Part shown: piece by piece, positions 20,171 through 28,668 of the stretch
Position numbering within the stretch: position 1 is the first letter of the stretch
Layout of the letters: the number at the start of each line of letters is the position of its first letter
Source of the DNA: Ramlibacter sp.
GTDB lineage: Bacteria > Pseudomonadota > Gammaproteobacteria > Burkholderiales > Burkholderiaceae_C
Direction of reading: 5' to 3'
DNA length: 64,000 nt
Assembly (NCBI GenBank): GCA_019449555.1
Contig: JAGRPN010000280.1
Location: 1-64,000 of the forward strand
Program-made: the position numbers and the translations under genes
Notes under the pieces: model-generated
Seen by the model: only the letters and a program-made list of their open reading frames with translations
Told to the model about the DNA's origin: nothing
Databases searched by the model: none

Positions 20171-20435
20171 GGCCTGTTCACACTGTTCTTGCCAGTGCGA
20201 ACGTGCTTAAAACCGCGCCAATCTAGGCGCGCGACGACGCCAAGGCTGGCCGCCTTGGCTAGGAGCGTAACAACGAGTGGCGCGGTTTTAAGCACGTTCC
20301 CTGCGGGTTGCGGCCAAAAGGGCCAATCGCGTTGTTGCGGCGGCTGGCCGCACGTCAAGTGCGGCTGCACCGCCGCGCCTAGCGCTTGACCCTTTTGACT
20401 CGCAACGCATCTGGCAAGAACAGTGTGAACAGGCC
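20171..20435. mobile_element. MITE-like non-autonomous element, 265 bp, 25-bp perfect terminal inverted repeats, flanked by CTAG/CTAG
   Basis: GGCCTGTTCACACTGTTCTTGCCAG at 20171-20195 vs CTGGCAAGAACAGTGTGAACAGGCC at 20411-20435; 29-bp match with CTAG included; internal IR 20200-20220/20278-20298; no convincing ORF. Confidence 0.75.
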
Positions 20436-21818
20436 CTAGATGATGCGCGAGAACTTCGTGCGGTTGCGGTCGGCCTGCAGGTAACGGTCGAACACCATGG
20501 CGATGCCACGCACGAAATACCAGCCCATCGGAGTCACCTGGATGCCGGAATCGTCGACGGTGACCAGGCCGGTACCCGTCATCTCCCGCAGCTGCTGCAG
20601 CTCCGGGGCGAAGTACTCATGGAAATCGAGCAGCCAAGCCAGCTCGATCGATTCGAACATGACCTGACCCTGGCACATGATGGCCATGATCACGGCGCGC
20701 CTTGCGAGGTCGTCCCGGCTCAAGGCGAGCCCGCGCGTCACCGGAAATTGGCCATGGTCGAGCAGGTCGCAATATTCCTCGAGCGTCTTGGCGTTCTGGC
20801 TGTACGTGGCGCCCACCCGGCCAATGGAAGAAACGCCCAATCCGATCAGGTCGCAGTCGGGTTGCGTGCTATAACCCTGGAAGTTGCGATGCAGCCGGCC
20901 CTGGCGCTTGGCCACGGCCAGCGAGTCGTTCGGCAGCGCGAAATGGTCCATGCCCACATATACGTAGCCGGCTTCCTGGAAGGACGCCAGCGACTGCGAC
21001 AGCATCGCGATTTTCGCGGCGCCGCCGGGCAATTCACTGGAAATGATGCGCCGCTGCGGCTTGAAGCGTTCCGGCAGATGCGCATACGCGTACAAGGCGA
21101 TCCGGTCGGGCCGCAACTCATTCACCTGCGCCAGCGTCCGCGCGAACGATTCCGGCGTCTGCTTGGGCAGCCCGTAGATCAGGTCCATGTTGATCGAGTC
21201 GAAACCGATCGCGCGGGCCTGTTCCACCAGCTTGGAGACCTGTTCGGCGGGCTGGATGCGATGGACGGCCTTCTGCACGTCCGGGTCGAAGTCCTGCACG
21301 CCGAAACTGATCCGATTGAAGCCCAGCTCGGCCAGCGTCGTGAGCCGCTGCTCGTTCACCGTGCGCGGGTCGATCTCGATCGAATACTCCCCGCCCGGCG
21401 CCAGCGCGAAACTGCGGCGCAGCATCGCCATCAGTTCCTTGAGCTCGGGATCGGACAGGAACGTAGGCGTTCCGCCGCCCAGGTGCAGCTGCGTGACGGC
21501 TTGGCCCAGGCCCAGCTCGGCCGTGTGAAGATCTACCTCGCGCGCCAGGTAACGCAGGTAACTGGCTGCCCGGTCGTGGTGCTTGGTGATGATCTTGTTG
21601 CAGCCGCAGTAGTAGCACAGCGACTCGCAAAAAGGGATGTGGATGTACAACGAAAGCGGCAGCGTCAGGGCGGCCGGTCCGGTGCGGCGCTGGACCAGCG
21701 CCTGGCTGTAATCGGCGGCCGTGAACGCCTCCACGAAGCGGTCGGCGGTCGGGTAAGAGGTGTAGCGCGGGCCCGGGATGTCGAACCGGCGCAGCAGATC
21801 GGGCGATAAAGGCGTCAT
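20436..21818 (-). CDS. hemN: Oxygen-independent coproporphyrinogen III oxidase
   Basis: FDIPGPRYTSYPTADRF...SLYIHIPFCESLCYYCGCNK radical SAM CxxxCxxC; LHLGGGTPTFL. Confidence 0.95.
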   Translation of the reverse strand: MTPLSPDLLRRFDIPGPRYTSYPTADRFVEAFTAADYSQALVQRRTGPAALTLPLSLYIHIPFCESLCYYCGCNKIITKHHDRAASYLRYLAREVDLHTAELGLGQAVTQLHLGGGTPTFLSDPELKELMAMLRRSFALAPGGEYSIEIDPRTVNEQRLTTLAELGFNRISFGVQDFDPDVQKAVHRIQPAEQVSKLVEQARAIGFDSINMDLIYGLPKQTPESFARTLAQVNELRPDRIALYAYAHLPERFKPQRRIISSELPGGAAKIAMLSQSLASFQEAGYVYVGMDHFALPNDSLAVAKRQGRLHRNFQGYSTQPDCDLIGLGVSSIGRVGATYSQNAKTLEEYCDLLDHGQFPVTRGLALSRDDLARRAVIMAIMCQGQVMFESIELAWLLDFHEYFAPELQQLREMTGTGLVTVDDSGIQVTPMGWYFVRGIAMVFDRYLQADRNRTKFSRII

Positions 21819-21871
21819 CTTGTCTGTTTCTTTGATGAACAATACTGTGCGGGCGCACAGGTCCCCCGCCG

Positions 21872-21885
21872 TTGATCTGGATCAA
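21872..21885. promoter_or_regulatory. FNR/Anr box TTGATCTGGATCAA (consensus match)
   Basis: Exact TTGAT-N4-ATCAA equidistant (~60 bp) from hemN and fnr starts. Confidence 0.85.
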
Positions 21886-21912
21886 CTCCGACCCGACGCG
21901 GCGTCCGACAAT

Positions 21913-21926
21913 TTGACCCAGATCAG
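21913..21926. promoter_or_regulatory. Second FNR-like site TTGACCCAGATCAG
   Basis: Near-consensus, close to fnr start; possible autorepression site. Confidence 0.5.
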
Positions 21927-21938
21927 AAGAGCCATACG

Positions 21939-22721
21939 ATGAAGGAAGCCCCTGTGCCCACCCAGACCGTGAACCTGATACCGTCCGGCTCAACGGAGCC
22001 TATGGACGCGCACAGCATCAAGGTTGCGTGCTCCAATTGCAACCTGCGCGAACTGTGCATGCCGGTGGGCCTCAGCGCCGAGGAACTGGTGCGCATCGAC
22101 GAGGTCGTGGCCACCCGCCGCAAGATCAAGCGCGGCGCCATCCTGTTTCGCAACGGCGAACCCTTCCAGTCGCTGTTCGCCATCCGCACCGGCTTCTTCA
22201 AGACCTGCGTCACCGCCGAGGACGGCCGCGACCAGGTCACCGGCTTCCAGATGGCCGGCGAGATCATCGGGCTGGATGGCATCGTGAACGACCATCACAC
22301 CTGCGACGCCGTCGCGCTGGAAGATGCCGAAGTCTGCGTCATGCCGTTCGACCGGATCGGCGACCTCTCGCGCGAAGTGAACGCGTTGCAGCATCACGTG
22401 CATCGGATCATGAGCCGCGAGATCGTGCGCGAGCACGGCGTGATGCTGCTGCTGGGCAGCATGCGCGCGGAGGAACGGCTGGCCGCTTTCCTGCTGAACC
22501 TGGTGCAGCGGCTGCATGCGCGCGGATTCTCCCGGTCCGAACTGGTGCTGCGCATGACGCGCGAAGAGATCGGCAGCTACCTCGGCCTGAAACTCGAGAC
22601 CGTGAGCCGCACTTTCTCCAAGTTCGTCGAGGACGGCATGGTCGAAGTGCGGCAGCGCCACGTGCGCATCCTCGACACCGATTCGCTGCGCGCCATCGTG
22701 AATCGCCAGTCGACGATCTAG
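21939..22721 (+). CDS. fnr: FNR/Anr-type Crp family regulator (4Fe-4S)
   Basis: CSNCNLRELC (C-x2-C-x5-C), fourth Cys in VALEDAEVCVMPF, HTH EEIGSYLGLKLETVSRTFSKF. Confidence 0.93.
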   Translation: MKEAPVPTQTVNLIPSGSTEPMDAHSIKVACSNCNLRELCMPVGLSAEELVRIDEVVATRRKIKRGAILFRNGEPFQSLFAIRTGFFKTCVTAEDGRDQVTGFQMAGEIIGLDGIVNDHHTCDAVALEDAEVCVMPFDRIGDLSREVNALQHHVHRIMSREIVREHGVMLLLGSMRAEERLAAFLLNLVQRLHARGFSRSELVLRMTREEIGSYLGLKLETVSRTFSKFVEDGMVEVRQRHVRILDTDSLRAIVNRQSTI

Positions 22722-23070
22722 CATTCCGGTAAGCGGTCCGGCGTTCTTGCCGGTCGTGCACCCCGCTACTTTGTGTTTCCGCTTCCGCGTGTAGCTGGCG
22801 CCACGCCACCGGGTTTGTGGCGCGCCGGGCGTCCGTGCCGTGTCGCTTGAGAATCGCGCAGATGTTCTTGTAACGCGCCCGCGCACAGGCGCGACATCGG
22901 TTGTGGGTCCGGCGACTCTGAGGCATGCGCGAATAATCTCAAGCGCCCCGGCACAGCCACCCGTCACACCTGCCTGCAGGATTGGTGGAACTTACTTGAA
23001 ATACCCTGATGCCCTGCCGAAATTTGCAGCGGGGCCATGCCTGTCCCGGTTGTTCCTCCAGCAGTTCAGT

Positions 23071-23087
23071 GCTGGCGCGGCGCCAGC
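23071..23087. terminator. Possible hairpin GCTGGCGC-G-GCGCCAGC 3' of the acyl-CoA synthetase/GNAT gene
   Basis: Perfect dyad; no T tract, so weak. Confidence 0.25.
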
Positions 23088-23111
23088 CCTTCGCAATGGC
23101 AAACGATGAAT

Positions 23112-25793
23112 TCAGGCCTTCAGCACCAGCCGCATGGCCATCGTGTCTTCCGACGGCACGGGCGTGACTTCGAAACCCAGGCTGCGCGCGAGCGATGCCA
23201 TGCCGGTGTTCTCCGCAAGGCATTGCCCGATGACTTCCTCGGTGCCGCGCTCGCGCAGGTACCGGAGCATCTTCTGCATCAAGGCCCGCCCCAGCCCCTG
23301 GCGCTGCCACGAGTGCGCCACCTGGATCGCGAATTCCGCCTTCACGTTGTCGGGGTCGCATACCGCGCGGACTTCGCCAGCCATGAGCGGGACGCCGTCA
23401 TCGCCCGCCGGCGCCAAGGCGATGAACGTCATCTCGCGCTCGTAGTCGATCTGGCAGTAACGCGCGAGTTCGGAGTGCGGCACTTCGCGCCGCGCCAGGA
23501 AAAAGCGCAGCCGCAGGTCCGATGCGGGCGACTTGGCATAGAACGCCGCGAGCCGATCGCCGTCCTCCGGCCGGATCGGCCGCAGCAGCAATTCGTGCCC
23601 GCCCGCGGTGATGTGCTCCTCCAAGCCTGACGGGTACGGACGAACCGCGAGGCGCGCCGACTCACCCGGCACCGGCCGGCGCAACCTGATGCGCGCATCG
23701 AGCGCCAGCACGCCGTGCGCATCGGCCAGCAGCGGATTGATGTCGAGCTCGGCCAGCGCGGCCAGGTCGCAGGTCATCTGCGAAACCCTGAGCAGCGCGG
23801 CCACCAGCGCCTGCGAGTCGATCGCCGGGCGGCCGCGGTAGCCGGCCAGCAACGGGCCGATTCGCGTGCGCGAGATCAGGTCGCGCGCGAGCAGGTCGTT
23901 CAGTGGCGGTAAACCGACCGCGCGGTCCTTGCGCAGTTCGACGGCGGTGCCGCCTTCGCCGAACAGCACCACCGGCCCGAACACCGGGTCGGTCGCGACG
24001 CCGACGATCAGTTCGTGCGCGCCGGGGCGGCTTGCCATCGCCTGCACGGTGAACCCCAGCACCCGCGCATCGGGCTGCTGGCGTGCGACGCGTTGGCGCA
24101 TCCGCACCGCGGCCATGCGAACCTCTTCCCCGGATCCGAGTCCCAACGCCACCCCGCCCACATCCGACTTGTGCACGATCTGCGGCGACAGGATCTTGAG
24201 AACGACCGGAAAGCCGATCTGGATGGCGGCCGCAACCGCTTCCTCGGCGTCGTGTGCCCGGCGCGTCTCGACGATGGGAATCCCATATGCTTGCAACAAA
24301 GACTTGGCCTGCTCCTCGTCGAGCCACTCGCGCCGCTCACGCAGCGCCTGGTCCAGCAACGCCTGCGCCGCCGCGGTGTCGGGCTTGAAATCCTCCAGCC
24401 GAGCGGAAGGCAGTTGCAGCAGCGCCTGCTGGTTGCGGGTGTATTCCACCCGCTGCTGCCACCCGGCCACCGCCCGCTCCGGCGTGCTGTAGCTCGCGAC
24501 GCCGGCCTCGGTGCAGGCGACCCGCGCCGCCGCCACCGTCGCGCCGCCGAGCCAGCACGCCAGCACCGGCTTGCTCGCGGCCCGCATCAACGGCAGGCAC
24601 GCGCGAGCGATGTCATCGGCCGGAACGATCGCGGTCGGCGCATGCATGAACAGGATGCCGTCCACTTCCGGCGCGGCCAGCAGCACCCGCAGCGCGTCGC
24701 AATAGCGCTGCACGGGCGCGTCGCCGATGATGTCCACCGGATTGCCGCGGGGCCACGTCGTCGGCAGGAATTCGTCGAGCGCGCGCACCGTGGCCTCGCC
24801 CAGCTCGGCGAGCCGGCCTCCCCCGAGCGCCAATGCATCGGCGGCCAGCACGCCCGCGCCACCGCCGTTGGTCAGCATCGCGAGCCGTTCGCCGCGCCAC
24901 GGCGTCACGTGGGCGAGCGTTTCCGCCGCGTCGAATAGCGCCTCCAGCGTGTCCACGCGCAGCATTCCCGCGCGGCGCACGGCGGCATCGAACACGGCGT
25001 CCGATCCCGCCAGCGCGCCCGTGTGCGATGCCGCCGCCTTCGCACCGGCCGGGGCGCGCCCGGCCTTCACCACGATCACCGGTTTGTTGCGAGCCGCGGC
25101 GCGCGCGGCGGACATGAACTTGCGCGCGGCCTTCACCGATTCCATGTACATCAGCACCGCCCGGGTGCCCGGGTCGCTCGCGAGGTAATCGAGCGCGTCG
25201 CCGAAGTCCACATCGGCGCTGTCGCCCAGCGAGATGAAATGCGAGAAGCCGATGCCGCGGCTGTTGGCCCAGTCCAGCATCGCGGTGGCCAGCGCGCCCG
25301 ATTGCGTGACGAACGCCAATTTGCCGGGCAGTGCGTTGCCGGGCGCGAAACTGGCATTGAGTCCCGCGCCGGGCACGAGCAGGCCCAGGCAGTTGGGACC
25401 GAGGATCCGCAACAGGTACGGCCGGGCCGCGTCGAGCACGGCCTGCTCGAGCGAGCCGCCCTCGAGCGCGGCAGGCTGCTTGAGGCCGGCTGACAGCACG
25501 GCGGCCGCCCGTGTGCCCTTGGCCCCGAGAGCCGCGACGATGCCGGGTACGGTGGCGGCGGGCGTGCAGATGAGGGCGAGGTCCGGCGTGCCGGGCAGCG
25601 ATGCCACATCGGGCCAGGTCCGCTCGCCGGCGACCGCGCGGTTGCGCTGGTCGACCAGCCACACCGGTCCCTTGAAATCGCCGGCCCGAAGGTTGCGCCA
25701 GACCACCATGCCGAGGTTGTCGGGGCGCTCCGAAATACCGATCACCGCGACCGATGCCGGTGCGAACAGGGCTTCCAGGTTGCGTACGCTCAT
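23112..25793 (-). CDS. Bifunctional NDP-forming acyl-CoA synthetase / GNAT acetyltransferase (PatZ/Pat-like)
   Basis: 893 aa; SVAVIGISERPDNLGMVVWRNL..., ATP-grasp LLQAYGIPIVETRRAHD, C-terminal GNAT VAHSWQRQGLGRALMQKMLRYLRERG. Confidence 0.92.
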   Translation of the reverse strand: MSVRNLEALFAPASVAVIGISERPDNLGMVVWRNLRAGDFKGPVWLVDQRNRAVAGERTWPDVASLPGTPDLALICTPAATVPGIVAALGAKGTRAAAVLSAGLKQPAALEGGSLEQAVLDAARPYLLRILGPNCLGLLVPGAGLNASFAPGNALPGKLAFVTQSGALATAMLDWANSRGIGFSHFISLGDSADVDFGDALDYLASDPGTRAVLMYMESVKAARKFMSAARAAARNKPVIVVKAGRAPAGAKAAASHTGALAGSDAVFDAAVRRAGMLRVDTLEALFDAAETLAHVTPWRGERLAMLTNGGGAGVLAADALALGGGRLAELGEATVRALDEFLPTTWPRGNPVDIIGDAPVQRYCDALRVLLAAPEVDGILFMHAPTAIVPADDIARACLPLMRAASKPVLACWLGGATVAAARVACTEAGVASYSTPERAVAGWQQRVEYTRNQQALLQLPSARLEDFKPDTAAAQALLDQALRERREWLDEEQAKSLLQAYGIPIVETRRAHDAEEAVAAAIQIGFPVVLKILSPQIVHKSDVGGVALGLGSGEEVRMAAVRMRQRVARQQPDARVLGFTVQAMASRPGAHELIVGVATDPVFGPVVLFGEGGTAVELRKDRAVGLPPLNDLLARDLISRTRIGPLLAGYRGRPAIDSQALVAALLRVSQMTCDLAALAELDINPLLADAHGVLALDARIRLRRPVPGESARLAVRPYPSGLEEHITAGGHELLLRPIRPEDGDRLAAFYAKSPASDLRLRFFLARREVPHSELARYCQIDYEREMTFIALAPAGDDGVPLMAGEVRAVCDPDNVKAEFAIQVAHSWQRQGLGRALMQKMLRYLRERGTEEVIGQCLAENTGMASLARSLGFEVTPVPSEDTMAMRLVLKA

Positions 25794-25862
25794 GCGCCTG
25801 CTTTCAACCGGCGCGCAGACCTGCCGGTCACTTCAGCCTAGTCCGCGGCCCCGCATCGGCCC

Positions 25863-25876
25863 TTGTTCCAGATCAA
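25863..25876. promoter_or_regulatory. FNR/Anr-like box TTGTTCCAGATCAA
   Basis: One mismatch to TTGAT-N4-ATCAA; between divergent patZ-like and traR/dksA-like genes. Confidence 0.6.
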
Positions 25877-25930
25877 GGACGCCGGGCAAAGCGCCTTCCA
25901 GAATCATTCGATACCAAACAGGTTTTTTCC

Positions 25931-26344
25931 ATGGATACGTACGACCGCAGTCTTGAGCCCCGCTTCGCTCAATTGCTGGCTCAGCGCGAGGCCGAGCTTC
26001 GCGCCATCCTGCGCGCCACCGGCGACGCGGCCGGGCACACCTCGGACGTGAGCAACGGTGAAGTCGTCGATTTCAAGGACATGGCCATCGAGGAAACCCA
26101 GGCCGTGGTCGAGCAGGCCAAAGCCGGGCAAGCCGCGCAGGAACTCGAAGAGATGATCGCCGCGCGCCGCCGTTTGCAGGACGGCAGCTATGGCGAATGC
26201 CTGGACTGCGGCGAGGAAATCGACGTGCGCCGGCTGATGGCGCTGCCCGCCACCCCCTATTGCACGGCCTGCCAGGCCATCCATGAACGTCCCGTGTTGG
26301 CACGGCGCTCCAGCCTGCACAGCATGAAAGGACATCACCCATGA
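25931..26344 (+). CDS. TraR/DksA family C4 zinc-finger protein
   Basis: LRAILRATGD...YGECLDCGEEIDVRRLMALPATPYCTACQ. Confidence 0.9.
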   Translation: MDTYDRSLEPRFAQLLAQREAELRAILRATGDAAGHTSDVSNGEVVDFKDMAIEETQAVVEQAKAGQAAQELEEMIAARRRLQDGSYGECLDCGEEIDVRRLMALPATPYCTACQAIHERPVLARRSSLHSMKGHHP

Positions 26345-26793
26345 AAACCCGATCCACCAGAACCGCGCCGGCCCGCGAGGGCCCCGCTCCGTGGAACTTC
26401 CTCTCCGACCTGGGCCGCCAGCAGATGTCGGTGTGCACCGAAGCATCGAGCGCGATGATCCGCGGCTTCGATGCCATGCGAAAGCTGCAGGAACAAGCCG
26501 CGCATGATGCGACCGAGCGCCACGCAGCGGTCGCGCGAAAGCTCCAAGGCGCCTCGCAGCCGCTCGAACTCATGACGATCCAGGCGGCGTCGATGCGCGA
26601 CGATCTCGAAAGCGCGACGCAATATTGGCAGCAGCTCGCTGCCACGACACTCGAGATGCAGACCGAGGTGATGGGATGCGCGAGCCACCTGCTCGACTCC
26701 GAATCCGCGCTGGAAGCGGCGTCCGCGGTCGAAGCTCTTGACATGATTCCGGGCATGAGCAGCCTGTTCCCGCGCGCCGCGCGGCTCTGCTAG
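26341..26793 (+). CDS. Phasin family protein (PHA granule associated)
   Basis: Helical 150 aa protein; overlaps traR stop, adjacent to PHA synthase. Confidence 0.6.
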   Translation: MKTRSTRTAPAREGPAPWNFLSDLGRQQMSVCTEASSAMIRGFDAMRKLQEQAAHDATERHAAVARKLQGASQPLELMTIQAASMRDDLESATQYWQQLAATTLEMQTEVMGCASHLLDSESALEAASAVEALDMIPGMSSLFPRAARLC

Positions 26794-26797
26794 CCTG

Positions 26798-28522
26798 CTA
26801 CGTCTGGTGAACGTACGTGCCCGGCGCGGGCACGGGCAGCCCCTCTTGCATCTCACCGGCCACCGGCGCCGACGCGCGCTCGCCCGACGAGTGATCGGCG
26901 AGCCATTGCTGCCAGCACGGCCACCAGGATCCCTTGAACGAGGGTGCGGCCTCGCGCCACGCCTGCGGATCCGCCGGCGCCTCGTGCGGCCCGTGCGAAG
27001 CGACCCGGTAGCTCGCCTGCGGATGCGCCTGCGGGCCGGCCGGCGGATTCACGATACCCACGTTATGCCCGCCCGAGGTCAGCAGGAACGTGACCGTTGC
27101 ATGGGTCAGCCGCTGGATCTTGTAGACCGAGGGCCAGGGCGAGACATGGTCACGCTCGGTCGCGACGGCGAATAGCGGCACCTTGATATTGACCAGCGAG
27201 ATCGCCCGGCCCGCGACCTTGAAGCGGCCCTCGGCGAGTTCGTTGTTCAGGTAGAGCCTGCGCAGGTATTCGCTGTGCATTCGCGCCGGCAGCCGCGTAG
27301 CGTCGGCGTTCCATGCGCGCAGCGCCGTCATCGGCGTCTGCGCGCCCATCAGGTATTCGTGCACGAGCTTGGACCAGACCAGGTCCTTCGAATTGATCAG
27401 TGCGAAAGCGCCGGCCATCCGCCGCCCGTCGAGGTAGCCGCGCTCGGCCATCAGGTCTTCGAGGAATGCGATCTGGCTCTCGTCGATAAACAGGCCCAAC
27501 TCGCCGGGTTCCTTGAAATCCGTTTCGGCGGCGAGCAGCGTCACCGTCGTGAAAGGGTTGTGGCGGCCGGCCCCGAGCACGGCGGCCGCCATCGCGAGCA
27601 GCGTGCCGCCAAGGCAATAGCCCACGGCATGCATGCCCGTGCCGGGACTGCGGGATCGCACTGCCCGCACGGCAGCCATCACGCCCAGTTTCAGGTAGTC
27701 CTCCAGCCCGAGATTGCGCCCTTCGCTGCCGGGATTCGCCCACGAGATCGCGAACACCGTGTGTCCCCGGCCGACCAGGAACCTGATCATCGAATCGTCG
27801 GGTGTGAGGTCGAGCACGTAGTACTTCATGATCCACGACGGCACGATCAGCAGCGGCTCCGTGCGGACCGTGGGGGTCGCCGGCTCGTACTGGATCAATT
27901 CGATCAGGCGATTGCGGAACACCACCTTGCCCGGCGTCAGGGCGACGCCTTTGCCGGGCAGGAACTGCTCCACGCCGCGCGGCTTGCGGTCACCGAGCAC
28001 GGCCAATGCATCGCGCCACCAGTTGGCCAATCCGTTCGAGAGGTTCATCCCGCCGGTCATCGCCGTCTGCTTGAGCACCTGCGGGTTGGTCGCGATGAAG
28101 TTCGACGGCGACCACATGTCGAGCCACTGCCGTGCCGTGAACTCCGCCACTTTCTCGTGGTGCTTCGAGACACCTCGCACGCCCGTCGTCGCTTCGCCCC
28201 ACCATTGCTCCTGCAGCAGGAAAGCCCGGCTTATCGCGCTGAACGGCGGCGCTGCCCAGTCCTTGGGCGAGAAGCGCTTGTCCTGCGGCAGCGGCTCGAT
28301 GCAAGACGCGCAGGTGCATGGACCGACGCAGCCGCACCGCAACGCATGCGTAATGTAGTGTTGCCACATGACGGCCTTACGCAGCGCGCTCGCCGCAAGG
28401 TCCATTTGTTTGGATGGCGATACCAGCAGATGCGTGAACCAGTCGGAATACGCGAGCGCCAGCGATGCGGGCGAGATGCCGTTCGCCAGACGGGCCAGCG
28501 CCAGCTTGACCGGGAGATCCAT
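26798..28522 (-). CDS. phaC: PHA/PHB synthase family protein (PhaC-like)
   Basis: WWRDALAVLG...PSWIMKYYVLDLTPDDSMIRFLVGRGHTVFAISWANPG; lipase-like box GYCLGG; C-terminal HNVGIVNPP. Confidence 0.92.
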   Translation of the reverse strand: MDLPVKLALARLANGISPASLALAYSDWFTHLLVSPSKQMDLAASALRKAVMWQHYITHALRCGCVGPCTCASCIEPLPQDKRFSPKDWAAPPFSAISRAFLLQEQWWGEATTGVRGVSKHHEKVAEFTARQWLDMWSPSNFIATNPQVLKQTAMTGGMNLSNGLANWWRDALAVLGDRKPRGVEQFLPGKGVALTPGKVVFRNRLIELIQYEPATPTVRTEPLLIVPSWIMKYYVLDLTPDDSMIRFLVGRGHTVFAISWANPGSEGRNLGLEDYLKLGVMAAVRAVRSRSPGTGMHAVGYCLGGTLLAMAAAVLGAGRHNPFTTVTLLAAETDFKEPGELGLFIDESQIAFLEDLMAERGYLDGRRMAGAFALINSKDLVWSKLVHEYLMGAQTPMTALRAWNADATRLPARMHSEYLRRLYLNNELAEGRFKVAGRAISLVNIKVPLFAVATERDHVSPWPSVYKIQRLTHATVTFLLTSGGHNVGIVNPPAGPQAHPQASYRVASHGPHEAPADPQAWREAAPSFKGSWWPCWQQWLADHSSGERASAPVAGEMQEGLPVPAPGTYVHQT

Positions 28523-28601
28523 GGCGGCCGGTTCGTGCCCGACCGGACGTGAGTCGGTGATTGACACAGCCGTTATCGTCGGCCTGCCGCGCGGGAGCGT
28601 C

Positions 28602-28615
28602 TTGCGCAAGGTCAA
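28602..28615. promoter_or_regulatory. Degenerate FNR-like box TTGCGCAAGGTCAA
   Basis: TTGCG-N4-GTCAA between divergent phaC and ADH; same half-sites as 29741. Confidence 0.4.
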
Positions 28616-28668
28616 CGTTAGCGTGAATGCCTTGCACCCCACGCCGAAAGCATGCTTACCATCCAGCC

